Source: Theobroma cacao (taxonomy: Eukaryota; Streptophyta; Magnoliopsida; Malvales; Malvaceae). Taken from it: a stretch of 64,000 nt of DNA. Below are positions 11,102 to 21,719 of this stretch, one piece after another. Position 1 is the stretch's first letter. Each line of letters opens with the position of its first letter. The stretch covers positions 35,856,486 through 35,920,485 of the forward strand of contig NC_030858.1 in assembly GCF_000208745.1 (NCBI RefSeq), read 5' to 3'. The notes beneath the pieces were generated by a model. It had not been told where the DNA came from and did not search any database. It saw only the letters and a program-made list of their open reading frames with translations. Made by a program: the position numbers and the translations under genes.

Positions 11102-12034
11102 TATGGTTCATTTCATGCAAAATCATCATTTAAAGGGTAAATAGAGGGAAAGATAAGGAACAAGTCAAGTCAACGGCCGTAGTTAGTGGGATTGACTTCC
11201 AATTCAATGACATAGAAGGAAAGGCCAATCTAGCAGGGCCAATTATTGGATCTATGTAGCTATAGCTTGAGACTTGAATGATGATTAATCTAGTCAAGCA
11301 TCATTGTCGTGAATGAATACAGGAACGTACCAATCATCCCCACCTTGAAAGAAAATGCAGATTGTATAGACTTAAGAGCATACAAATATTAGTAATTGAA
11401 GAAGTTTTGAGAAGAAAATTTTCAAGGAAAATAGAAAAAACAAAATGAGAAGAAGACTGAATATCTGGTAATCAAAAGCAACCACAGAATAACGGTTGCA
11501 TTTTCATTTACATGCTCTCAATACAAAAACTAAGATCTTTAGATTCAGCCTGGGGAGACTAAATCGGAAGAGAATTAGCTGAGCACAGAAAACGATTCAT
11601 TGTTTTCTGTGCAGTGCCAATGGTAACTAAGTCAACACACCAGACATGGCTGGTAAGCCTTTAATAGAGACACTTAAAACGGCAACACTTATGCGCGCAC
11701 AAAGAGAAATAAAAGAACTAGGCCTAAACGACACTTGGAGATGTGGTACTACATAAACAAAAACATACAAAACAGCAAGTACATTCTTCATTTCAATACA
11801 ACTGAAATAAAGACATAAAATGACATAAGGAACAACGTTTAATATTGTTAAACAAAGAAACGGCACAATATAAAACCTTTTCCTTCAAACTTCAGTATTC
11901 AGTTGGTTCCTGCCAAGTTATTTACCTGCTTCAAATCACTTTTCAACAGTAATGAACAGAGCATAAGCTATGACTTCAATTCAAGGGCATGTCATTGACT
12001 TATGATTTATCTCCATCTCATAATGTAACTAAAC
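11102..12034. other. intergenic
   Basis: Flank of the ankyrin pseudogene and 3' side of the second UGT. No gene or RNA feature recognised. Confidence 0.5.
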
Positions 12035-13681
12035 TCACAAAATCCGCTTTGTGAACTCATTCGAAGAGCTGTATGAAGTACCGCCCTCTCTGAGACAAAT
12101 CTCTGCTTTCTTCTTCAAATCCATAGCTTTATTTCTAATCTCCACTCCTTCTATATCCACCATTAGTCTCTTTATAGCTCCTTCTATCTTTCCTCTCTCC
12201 AACTCATTATCCAATTCCAGGCCTATTTTCCACACATAACAGATGTACCTCATGTTGAGGAATTGGTCTCCGAAACAAGGCTTGCATAACATTGCTACTC
12301 CTTCGGAGACACTCTCAAGTGTAGAATTCCATCCACAGTGAGTCCAAAATCCACCCACTGCATCATGCGCTAACACCTCCCTTTGAGGTGCCCATTTAAC
12401 AATGCAGCCTCTTTCTCCAACTTTCTCTTGGAAACTCTCTGGCAATAACTCGGTCCCTTCCGAGCCAAGAACCAGACCAGGCCTAATCACCCATAAAAAT
12501 GGCTGTTCACTGTTGGCCAACCCCCAAGCTATCTCAACAATGTCTTGCTTACTCAAGCTGGCCATGCTTCCAAAGCTGACATAGATAACAGATTTTGGGG
12601 CTTGTTTGTCAAGCCAAGAAATGCAGTAAGCATCTTCTTTCAGTAATGAGCTGGAATTGGATGGAGCTAATTTGTGGAAAGGGCCAATAGTGAAAATTGG
12701 AGCAGGCGAGTATTCTTTAATCTTTGACAGTGCTGCTTCTTCAAGGAAATCCATTGTGTTTGCAATCATAGCTGATGATCTCTTTGTTGCATTTAACGCT
12801 GCAGCTCTCACTTCTGACATGGCGTCTGTTGGATTCTCTGACATAGCTGCAACCATTTGTTTAAGCTGAAGGGGTTGAAGCTCCGGTAATTGGTTTTCAA
12901 AGACAGACTCTGTCACATAATTTAAAATGGTATCAAGATATTAGCACCAAGTCAATGCGAAAAAAAAGTTGGTTGATTGATTTCAGATAATTTCATGCAG
13001 AGTTTAAGAGCCTATAGCTACAACCAAATACAATTACGTAATCATTCATCTGTTCTTTTATTACAGCAGAATACTTGATGCCTTTAAATTTCTGTTCTTT
13101 ATTTGTGCATAATTTTCTAGAATCTAATTTCATATGGAATATTTCACCATCATAGAAACTTTTGTTGAAAAACTACTGTAAGGCGAAAAGCAGAAAAATT
13201 GAATTGGTCCACACATGCCTTGATCAGGATGAGGAATAACAGCAAAGAGCAGCATTGCTGCAGCAGTGGGACGCATGCTAATCCCTGGCAAACCAAGATC
13301 ATCAGCAACAGTTTGAGCAAAGTACATGAGAGCATCATATACGATACCAGCAATACGTTCATAGGGATGCATCTCGTCCAAGATTCGCTTCAAGCATTGC
13401 TTCAATGGCGCTGCACAGTTCTTGTTGAGAGCCAAAACCAGACTCATAAAATCCCCTGGTGAGAGTGAGACTTTGGACTCAAGTAGCCTATCTGGAATGG
13501 ATATGAAGGTGAATTGGGGGTGGTTTGAAGGGTTAGGAGAGTTGAATTCAGGGTGAACTATGGTGATTGAGTAACCTTTTGAGTGAAAGATAGTGGCTAG
13601 CTGGAGCATAGGGTTTATGTGGCCTTGGAATGGGTATAACACAAGCACCAATCTGCTGGCTTGTTCCCCTAGTTTCTCCAT
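12035..13681 (-). CDS. UDP-glycosyltransferase, UGT76-like, GC-AG intron (445 aa)
   Basis: Paralogue of the UGT at 6733-8481. Exon 1 is 13681-13219 (start MEKLGEQAS, chosen because the frame upstream has only a GTG) and exon 2 is 12909-12035; the join gives 446 codons with stop. The donor is GC (13218-13217, CAAG|GCATGT) instead of GT, with a normal AG acceptor. The nearby GT positions lead straight to stops, and the GC junction falls at the same phase and protein position as in the paralogue. Features: GHINPM with catalytic His near residue 25, PSPG box about residues 327-370 starting WAPQREVLAH, with HCGWNS and terminal GDQ. Cytosolic sugar transferase of unknown acceptor. Intact apart from the unusual splice site. 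Confidence 0.9.
13217..13218 (-). other. non-canonical GC splice donor
   Basis: The exon 1 end of the UGT at 12035-13681 reads CAAG|GCATGT on the minus strand. GC donors with a strong AAG before them are an accepted minor class of U2 introns in plants. Confidence 0.75.
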
Positions 13682-14390
13682 TTCTTTTCCGGTTGAGTTT
13701 AGCACCACAAGGCCTCACTTTGTTGAGTTTAAGGAAAACAATGTGAAGATCTGAAGCCAACGGAGCCAATCCGTCTGCATATTTACAGTGGTGGGTGTGT
13801 TTTACACGATTCGTCAAGGAACAGCTCTTTGACATCTCAATTTCTGCCTGCACCTAATCTCTTATTGGACTTTTGCTTGGTGGGGATATTTGGTGGCTAT
13901 TGAGCCACGTCATAAACTGTTGAAAGCTAAAAATTCAAGGATATAAAATCTCATGCATCTGATGAATTGCAATCCAGGGCTCAAAATCCCAGATAAACCA
14001 GAGGTGGTTCACTTTTCAAGCTCCACCTATATGAAAATCAAATGTAAAGAATTTTCCAAATTCAAGTTGCCACAAGAGCATGATGCCATGATCATTACTG
14101 TGTGTATCTTTGCTACATGAATAGTCGAACAAAACATTTCCCAATAAGACAACAATATTTGTAGAAAGATCTTTTTGACTTTTTTTTCTTTAAGATGAAT
14201 GAAATGAATAACGATTTTTTTAAAAGAAATATAAATAAAGAAACAAATTATGTTTGATTATATATATCACCTTAACATTATTCATCCCAAAGCTTAGAAT
14301 TTCGTGGTAAGTAAACCATGTGAAATTCAATGATATGTTTATTTATAGTGTCTTCACCTCTTGTAATCAAAGTAAGATATACCAGAAGAC
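13682..14390. other. intergenic
   Basis: Upstream region of the second UGT, then AT-rich sequence. No ORF with support. Confidence 0.5.
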
Positions 14391-14477
14391 GGCTTGCATT
14401 TAGCATAGGTACCCCTTCACAAATACTCTCAAGTGTAGAATTCCATTCACAATGACTCTAATATCTCCCACTGCTCC
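14391..14477 (-). pseudogene. orphan UGT PSPG-box fragment
   Basis: On the minus strand a stretch of about 30 codons reads SHCEWNSTLESICEGVPML, nearly the PSPG core of the neighbouring UGTs (SHCGWNSTIESICEGVPML), with the normally invariant Gly changed to Glu. Identity fades on both sides and no other UGT exon is present, so this is a relic of a third tandem copy. Confidence 0.8.
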
Positions 14478-15123
14478 ATAGTTTTGTTGCATAGGGTTAA
14501 AAGAAAACAATATATGGTTCAGGTTTGAGTGATCCGAAAAGCTTTGTTTGATCTTGAACCCATGTATATATGTACATTAGTTAATTGACTAGCTAAAACC
14601 ATCAGGAACTCAGATCAGTTAAAGCTCACATTCGAAATCTTTGTCAAGGAGATGCAGAATTTTCGAAGACTTGAAACCCATCAGCCCTTCTCTATTCCAC
14701 AAATTTTGTTGTACTACAGATAACAAGATTATAGTAATGTGCAGTACAATGATAATGGGCAAAGCCCACTTCATCATTCACAAAAATCTAGCATTAAAAA
14801 ATTATTTAAAGATCGTTCTTTATCCCCAGCTCACAACTCTAGTGGGCATTAGGTACATGAAATCTCTTTACACTTGAGATTGCACCATGGCTTTCTTCAC
14901 ATTTACCATCCCAATTGCACCCTTGTCCCCTTAATTAAAACCTCGAAAACTTTAGAGAACAGTGATTACTTAGTGGAGCACTTAATGTACTAAAAGCTAA
15001 TGGCAGTACAGAGAAATGAATTGTCTGAAGTACGATCAGTCAGCAAAAATCTTTTAATCTCTGATCCCCTTTTAAATTGCATTCAGTGAGTCCAGTAAGG
15101 ATCATGCAGAAAAGCAAAGCAAG
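14478..15123. other. COPT upstream region
   Basis: Non-coding, with no family-supported ORF. The last 140 bases carry three GTAC tetranucleotides (14987, 15006, 15030), the core of the copper-response element bound by SPL7 in Arabidopsis, and a short uORF. Confidence 0.5.
14987..15033. promoter_or_regulatory. cluster of GTAC copper-response cores
   Basis: GTAC at 14987-14990, 15006-15009 and 15030-15033, within 140 bases of the COPT start at 15124. Established knowledge: SPL7 binds GTAC repeats to induce COPT genes in copper shortage. GTAC is palindromic and can occur by chance, so this is suggestive only. Confidence 0.4.
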
Positions 15124-15127
15124 ATGA
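15104..15127 (+). other. 7-codon upstream ORF overlapping the COPT start
   Basis: An ATG at 15104 opens seven codons and stops at TGA 15125-15127, which overlaps the COPT ATG (15124-15126) as ATGA. If transcribed, this uORF could limit or couple translation of the main frame. Its ATG context (gatcATGc) is weak. Confidence 0.45.
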
Positions 15128-15513
15128 AGATGGGACAAATGACATTCTTTTGGGGGAAGAACACGGAAGATATATTTCCAGGCTGGCCAGGTCGAAGCTT
15201 ATGCTCCTACTTTTTGGGGCTAATTTGGGTGTTTCTTCTTTCATTGATGGTAGAGCGGCTTTCCCATACCAGGTTCATCAAGCCAGGCAGCAATCATGTC
15301 ACCGCAGGGCTTCTGCAAACAGTGATGTACGCCATCAGGGTTGCTTTGGCTTACTTGGTGATGCTTGCTGTCATGTCGTTTAACGTTGGTGTTTTTGTAG
15401 CTTCTGTTGCTGGGTATGCTGTTGGGTTCTTGGTTTATGGTAGTCGAGTTTTTAGGAAGTCTGAGTTTGGTCCCATCGAGGAACCTGCTGATATTCCCCC
15501 TCTGAACTGTTGA
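15124..15513 (+). CDS. COPT/Ctr-family copper transporter, short N-terminus (129 aa)
   Basis: High-affinity Cu(I) importer family that works as a trimer in plasma or internal membranes. Single exon. Conserved MTFFWGKN opening, three membrane helices (about residues 27-45, 66-84 and 87-105), the pore MxxxM motif (M80..M84 in MLAVM) in helix 2 and GxxxG (GYAVG, 97-101) in helix 3, ending with a single Cys. Unlike the two downstream paralogues it lacks the Met/His-rich extracellular arm; only MKMGQM precedes the conserved block. The upstream ATG at 15104 is out of frame and forms a uORF, so the short N-terminus seems real unless an upstream exon exists. Could be a lower-affinity or intracellular isoform. 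First of a three-gene tandem cluster. Confidence 0.9.
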   Translation: MKMGQMTFFWGKNTEDIFPGWPGRSLCSYFLGLIWVFLLSLMVERLSHTRFIKPGSNHVTAGLLQTVMYAIRVALAYLVMLAVMSFNVGVFVASVAGYAVGFLVYGSRVFRKSEFGPIEEPADIPPLNC

Positions 15514-15949
15514 CAAAGAGAACACTTTTCATCTTATTTGAAAGTTTCTTAACACTCCAGTTTTGTTATCATTTATGCTATATGTGAAAACCATTTCAAA
15601 TTTAGACAAACATGAAGACTTACAAGTTACAAGCAATCTAATAACTTTGTTTTTTGATAAAGAATTATAGGATTCTGGTCAGAATCTTTATAAAAATCTC
15701 ACCAACTTAATGTGGAAGTTCACATTGGATTAATACTTATTTCTTACAACAATTAACTTAACATTTTATATAAATATCAAAAATCACATTCACATTTTGT
15801 GTAAGAAGTAATATCATAATTTTTAGAAAATCTTTTTTTTAATTGTCAATCAATCAAAAAAATTGATTAAGAATGGATCTATTTTCCAAATTCCCACACT
15901 AAAAGGGTGAATAAGTGGATTATTTTTTTCATATATTTTTGACATAATA
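15514..15949. other. intergenic
   Basis: 3' flank of the COPT gene, AT-rich, nothing recognised. Confidence 0.5.
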
Positions 15950-16425
15950 TCTAATAAAGTTTTTAAACTATTAAAAAAATTCAAATAAATCTCTATACTT
16001 TTATTACATTTAATGAAGTTTTTATATTTTTATTTTAAATCAAATAAGTTTTTATATTTTTTATTTTGAGTCAAATAAATTTTTATGATTAATGATTAAC
16101 TTAGTGAAAATGTTATTTGTTATTTTATATTATATGACGCTGACGTAGTATGTTAATATATCATAATTGATAATGATGTGATAAGCTTATGTAGCATGAT
16201 AATATGATTCTGTAGCATTTTTTTACTCCACATATCAATGTCATATGGATATAAAATGAAAAATGATATTTTAAGTAATGATAATTAATCAATTATAATT
16301 ATAAAAATTTATTTGATTCAAAATAAATGAATAAAAACTTAATTAAACAAAATAAAAAAATAAAAATTTATTTAATTTTTTAAAATAATTCAAAGACTTT
16401 TTCAAATATTATGCCTACATTTTAT
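15950..16425. repeat. foldback/MITE-like element, copy B
   Basis: Long imperfect inverted arms: a left arm about 15955-16130 (including TCAAATAAATTTTTATGATT) and a right arm about 16265-16425 (including ATTATAAAAATTTATTTGAT in inverse order). Outer segments such as TTTTTAAACTATT and its inverse near 16385-16410 also pair. The centre has TGACGCTGACGT. AT-rich, non-coding; same family as copies A, C, D and E. Confidence 0.6.
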
Positions 16426-17613
16426 CTTAAAGGGGGAAGAATAAATAATTAAAACATATCGTATTAAGTTAAAAAAAAACCTCAAGTAAAAAATATCTTA
16501 GAAAGGCCCAAAGGAGTTGAAAGATTCAAATTCGTATCAGATGCAAGCCGCAAAATAGGGCCGAGTGATATTTACTTGGCCCAACACTCCTTTTTGGGCC
16601 TCTGTAAATTTGGTAGAAACACCCATCATTTCATTCCGTCATTGAATCATAAATTTTCACTTTTATCACTATCATCCAAGTAAAATATACATAAAGATAA
16701 TTAGTGTATTTTTTGGATAAAATTTTTTATTTTATTTAAAACTTTTGGCCCAAAAATATTTAAAGGTTTGATAAATTGTTCACTATATAAAGTTCTGAAT
16801 AAATTTTCTGATAAATTCTCTTTATATATTACGTAATATATCAAAATTTAAAATCTATTCATTTATAAGTTTTGATTTTGAATTTAGTCATTATTTAATT
16901 ATTTTCCCTTAAAATCTCACAAAGCAACACAATGCTTTTAGCCATTCTTTTATGGCAAAACTTTTATGTATTGGAGTGAGCTCGAAGTAATTGAAATGCT
17001 TAAGTTGAAGCAAGATGTACTCAAGAAACGAAATTGAGTAAACAATATGAACAACATATTCACTGGATAAATCTTCCAAGTATTTAAGCTTGTAATTTCT
17101 AGCCTGTTACACACATCAAATCAACCCCATTTGTGGGCATAAACATCAAATCAGACCCCATTTGTGGGCAATTGGTAAACTTGACCATTAGGCACGTCCA
17201 CGGCATAGACAGGCTGATCCCTCCTTTTCATGGACTTGACCTTTTTGGCATCAAGCACACGGATTCCTCTTTACCATTGAATCACAGCATGACTTGTAAA
17301 ACCTCTCTTACCACCAATTTCCTCCAATATCCTGGATTAACTTTTGGGTTATTGTGAAGACGGTTGTCTTTTCTTGACGATTCAATTGCAGGTATTGAAA
17401 GCCCCCAATCCCATTGACATGTACTGCACATAACACAACTTCCAATGTATTATCATCTCATTTAGAGTTGCGTAACAGCAGCCTTCTTTATAAACCAAGC
17501 AAAATACAAGAGATTTTGCTGTTCCACCGCATAAAAAACCTCCCCCAAACTCACAAAGCTCCCAAGTCTCCAGGTCCAGACTCACAGACAGATTCTAGAA
17601 TTGAGAAAGAGCC
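16426..17613. other. intergenic and 5' region of the second COPT gene
   Basis: AT-rich to about 17100, then more mixed sequence that probably includes promoter and 5' leader. GTAC occurs at 17421-17424, about 190 bases before the ATG. A sequence of about 20 bases containing ATTTGTGGGCA is repeated at 17129 and 17160. Confidence 0.45.
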
Positions 17614-18078
17614 ATGGAGAATATGAATCATGACCACATGAATGGCATGAACGACGAGTCAGCTGCTGGAGGGACGATGCACCACCACATGATGATGATG
17701 CACATGACCTTCTTTTGGGGGAAAAACGCTGAGATTCTCTTCTCGGGATGGCCTGGCACAAGAACTGGCATGTATGTCTTGGCCCTGATTGTTGTCTTTG
17801 TGCTTGGTTTCATGGTTGAGTGGATCTCTCACTCCCAATTGATCAAGCCTGGCTCAACCCATGTGGCCGCTGGTGTTGTTCAGACTTTGTTGCATGCTTT
17901 GAGGGTTGGTCTTGCATATTTGGTGATGCTAGCTGTCATGTCTTTCAATGGGGGTGTCTTCTTGGCTGCCGTGGCTGGGCATACTCTGGGGTTTTTGTTA
18001 TTTGGCAGTAGAGTTTTCAAGAAATCCTCAGCCCCTGCCCCTGGAAAAACATCTGATCTTCCTCCTACCAGTTGTTGA
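17614..18078 (+). CDS. COPT1/2-like copper transporter (154 aa)
   Basis: Plasma-membrane type high-affinity copper importer. Single exon. The extracellular N-terminus is rich in Met and His (MENMNHDHMNGMN, then HHHMMMMHM by residue 31), which collects copper for the pore. The conserved MTFFWGKNAEILFSGWPG follows, then three helices with MLAVM (M105..M109) in the second and GHTLG (122-126) in the third. The C-terminus ends in a lone Cys (PPTSC) rather than the CxC of some relatives. The start is the first ATG in frame and matches family N-termini. Best matches in memory are Arabidopsis COPT1 and COPT2. Middle member of the cluster. Confidence 0.95.
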   Translation: MENMNHDHMNGMNDESAAGGTMHHHMMMMHMTFFWGKNAEILFSGWPGTRTGMYVLALIVVFVLGFMVEWISHSQLIKPGSTHVAAGVVQTLLHALRVGLAYLVMLAVMSFNGGVFLAAVAGHTLGFLLFGSRVFKKSSAPAPGKTSDLPPTSC

Positions 18079-20653
18079 ACACAAGAATTGATTTCAGTTT
18101 CTTCACGGTGAATTTGTCTCCTTTATTAGTCTCTTTTGTGTTTGTCTTCTTCTTCTTAAAGTACCCCTTCTTTCTTTATGAATCCATGATGTAATTTCTG
18201 AAAGTAATGTACACCTTATGCTTTATTTTTTCTTTCAAGTTGGACTTGTTTGTCTTAATCTATGCTTTGCTCTGTATTTGTTTGTCAATTGATAAAAAGG
18301 AAATCTATAGATTGCTTAAGAAATAGGGATTCTTTTACCCACTTCTGTAATTCTTAGCCTATTTGAGTGAATTTTAGTGGTTGTGAAAGATAAAATAAAA
18401 TAAAAAAAGTTTGATTAAGTTATAGATTTTCTTCAAGCTATCACCTAAGTATGGAATTATCCATCCAACATTAATGGCTAATGAATGTAGGGGGTCAATT
18501 GATTATTGACTCCAACCTTAAACCCAGGGATGGGATTTCATAAAAGCAACCAGCTGGAAGTCGCAATGTCAAGTCATTGTCAAAGTATGCAATGCAATGC
18601 ACCCAGGACCAACCCTGGTTGAATTCCTCTGTCTCTCCTTTCACCCTTCCCTGTTCCATTTAACTTCTTCTCAAACTGATACTATTCTTTTGCAATTAGC
18701 AGTGGGCACCAGAATCCTTGGATTATCATCTGCTGCATTTTGATTGTACTGTTCTTTAGACAAGAATGGTTGCTAACATGATATCAAAACCTCTCTTAAG
18801 GGATTTAAAGTTTAAATTCTAAATGATTCCATCTCTATATCACTATACTGTCCATACATATTCTTTTTAAATTTAAGTTTCTAGCACAAGATGCATAATG
18901 AACTTCTTCTTTATTCATGCTTTCAATGAGCAATTACATGCAAATAGCATGTTAATGCTACTATTGTTTTGTAGACACTCACATATGAAGTGTTTACTAT
19001 TTATTTAAATTTTTAAATAAGCAACTTAAACTTTTTAAGTCAAATAATTCTTGATATACAAATATATCAATTTACTTGAAAAATTCTCTAATCACTTTTC
19101 ACCATACCTAATCAAATTCTCATTTTTCTTTCCTATAAGCACAAGCAATTTAACGTCTACGCATGTGAATTTTAAAACTTTCTCCCTACGAATTGAGCAA
19201 GTGCTACTTCAAGCAAACCTATCAAATAAAGCCACTTTCCTATTTGTCGAAAAGCAATCATGAAAATTTAGAAAAGAATCTTTGCATTATTTCTCCAATA
19301 CTCGTATGTTGATTTCCATTTGTTTAAAGAAAAAGGAAAACAAGAAACAAATAGCACATAGTCACTTTCCATCATAATATATAGAAAACTTACAACCGTA
19401 AGCCATGCATATTCTATCAAGTAGTTTTTTTAGAAGAGGGTAATGATCCTGTGACAGAAGTATTATCTCGAAATAACTATATATATATATTTTTAAGAAT
19501 TTGATGAGAAGGCAATAATAGTTGACCCTATCAGTAGCAGCCGTTCCATGGAAAAAAAAATCTCTCTGGGAACAAGACAAGGAACACGCCGTTGGCTTTA
19601 TGAGAGATAAGCAAGAAATGAATGGTTCCTAGCTATCCTCCTGGATCCCTCTCTGCCTGAAGACAAGCGGTTTGTGAAAGTGATATTTAAACCACTGTAT
19701 AATTTCTTCTCTTGTGTAATCCATTTGCCTAATTGACATGTCAAAATTCCAAAGTAGTTGACATTTTGGAAAACATAGATTATATATCAAATTAATTCGC
19801 TTTTGGGTGGAGGGAAGGGTCAGGTGTTTTAGCTGTGAATGCATGTGCTCCACCATTAATTGCTACCAACCTTAATTAAAACGCTGCAGGTACGGACATT
19901 TCATTGAATGGAGTTAAGGTTTCCAGTTTTGAGTCCCAACAATCAAGAATGGATTTCGTTTTGTTTGCTTCATGAGTTTAAGTCGGAATTAGATTCTTAT
20001 TTATCAAACTTTGATCGATACTTTTGAATACGTTTATAGTATTATATGTTTATTTTATAAGATTCCTTGGATAATTTGAATTGTACATGTGAACAGTGAT
20101 AATAAACATGTCGGGAAATATTTGATAAAAGAAATGGATAAGAGCTAGAGCTCTCCAAAAGCCGACAGTAATTGCATTATAGTCATAGATGTGCTAATCC
20201 GCCATAGACAGCAGCCAGTAAAAGAGAGATTAAAATTTCAAAGTGTAAAGGGGGTTCTTGTGATAGGGAGAGGAAGTGTTGCAAACAAGTAAAAGGATGT
20301 ACCAGAGGAGGCAGAGAGAAAGATTGAAGCAGTTCCTGAAGTACTAAGTGTTGTGACAGGTGGAAGACAATAAGAAAAGAATTAAAGAGACTTAGAGAGT
20401 ACAAGATAATTAGAGAGAGAATTTAGAGAGAGAAGCTCTCAAGTTGAGAATGTGTTAGCTTGGAGAGGGAAAGAAGAGTCCCCCAAATGAATTGTGAGGC
20501 TCTATATATAGTGTTAAAAGTGACGGTTACATAAGAATAGGCTTTAATGCGCCTAATGAATGATATTATTATGAAGAATATTAATGTAAGTAACCGTTAC
20601 TATAATTGGATGTAGTAAGACTTGTTATCAAGTAAAGGTAATAGAAAAAAGGT
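18079..20653. other. intergenic between COPT genes
   Basis: The first about 200 bases are likely 3' UTR. No gene follows. From about 20180 to 20560 a purine-rich stretch with GAGAGAGAATTTAGAGAGAG runs and a TATATATAG near 20510 looks like LTR or promoter debris of a retroelement, but I cannot place it in a family. Confidence 0.4.
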
Positions 20654-20740
20654 GTACAAGAATAGGTACAAGAGAATAAGTTGTACGAGAATAGGTATAA
20701 GAGAATAAGCTGTACATGAATAAGTATACGAGAACAAGGC
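20654..20740 (+). repeat. 29-base tandem repeat, three units
   Basis: Units begin GTACAAGAATAGGTACAAG, GTACGAGAATAGGTATAAG and GTACATGAATAAGTATACG at 20654, 20683 and 20712, exactly 29 bases apart and gently diverged. The GTAC at each unit start may be coincidental. Confidence 0.75.
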
Positions 20741-20980
20741 AAGAGGGTGAAATACTTGTACTTCAGGAAAGGGTTAAGATAAAGACCTCTTAACTACCTC
20801 CATATCTCAGCCACCAAGCCAAACTCTCTGAAACATCCCAAGATGAAAGTAACCCATGAACCCTGTCACTTATTCTGAGTTACTTTCACTGTCATCCAAG
20901 TGAAACGGTTATTCTATTCAAAGTGGTTGTTCTACTTGTATTAGTTATTCCATATAGAGTAATACATTACTTTTTCTAAT

Positions 20981-21120
20981 TGTTCTGCTTTAAGTAATAC
21001 TTGAAGTAGCGCTTCACTTGTTCTGCGTGAAGTAGCGCTTCACTTGTTCTGCGTGAAGTAACGCTTCACTTGTTCTAGTTATTCTGCGTGAAGTAACACT
21101 TCACTTGTTCTGGTTGTTCT
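20981..21120 (+). repeat. 26-base tandem repeat with an imperfect palindrome in each unit
   Basis: TGTTCT marks unit starts at 20981, 21019, 21045, 21071 and 21106. The central units are exactly 26 bases; the first is longer and the last interval has a 9-base insertion. Each unit holds TGAAGTAGCGCTTCA or a close variant, an imperfect inverted repeat. It lies about 600-740 bases upstream of the third COPT gene. Confidence 0.8.
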
Positions 21121-21719
21121 CTATATAATATTATGTTGTAACATAATTCTTTAGAGTAACAGTATTAACCAAAATCTAGTATCTACACAAAGCATTCTAA
21201 ATGAGGGGAAGGGTGTTTTGTTAGACAGATATCATGAAACTTTTGCTGGCATTTTCAGTACAACGTAGCACTGTAAGTGCTCGTAAACTTCTTCTGGTTA
21301 AGAGCTAAGAACTCCAGTTGTCATCTTCTCGTGTACCTGGCTCTTAATTTCCATATATAGAAGGCAAGGGAGGATTTTTTGGATTTTTTTTAATTATTAT
21401 AAAAAAAATCTGGGTCAATGGTCATTTTTGGAAAAGAAAATTATAAGTGGAACTTGCCATATAGGGACCAAGAAAATTAAAACATGTACTACAAAATTTA
21501 ACAGTACAATAAGGGTTAATGTACGATACAGTTAATCATCCAAAAACCCTAATTTTTTGTCGATGTCCTTATAATCCTCCTCATTTTCCTAAATCCAACA
21601 CTAATTTCCACCCACATCCCTGAACTTAAACTTGAGTCGATTTTGTGCTTTTCTGTGTCTTAATTCCCATTGGAATTCCATCAAAATTAAATAAATTTTT
21701 ACAGTTATCATAGGTAGAT
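21121..21719. other. upstream region of the third COPT gene
   Basis: Non-coding. It contains GTAC at 21333 and a tight trio at 21486, 21504 and 21521. Confidence 0.5.
21486..21524. promoter_or_regulatory. tight cluster of three GTAC cores
   Basis: GTAC at 21486-21489, 21504-21507 and 21521-21524, spaced 17-18 bases, about 200 bases before the COPT ATG at 21720. This is the densest such cluster in the COPT region and the best candidate for an SPL7-bound copper-response element. Confidence 0.5.
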
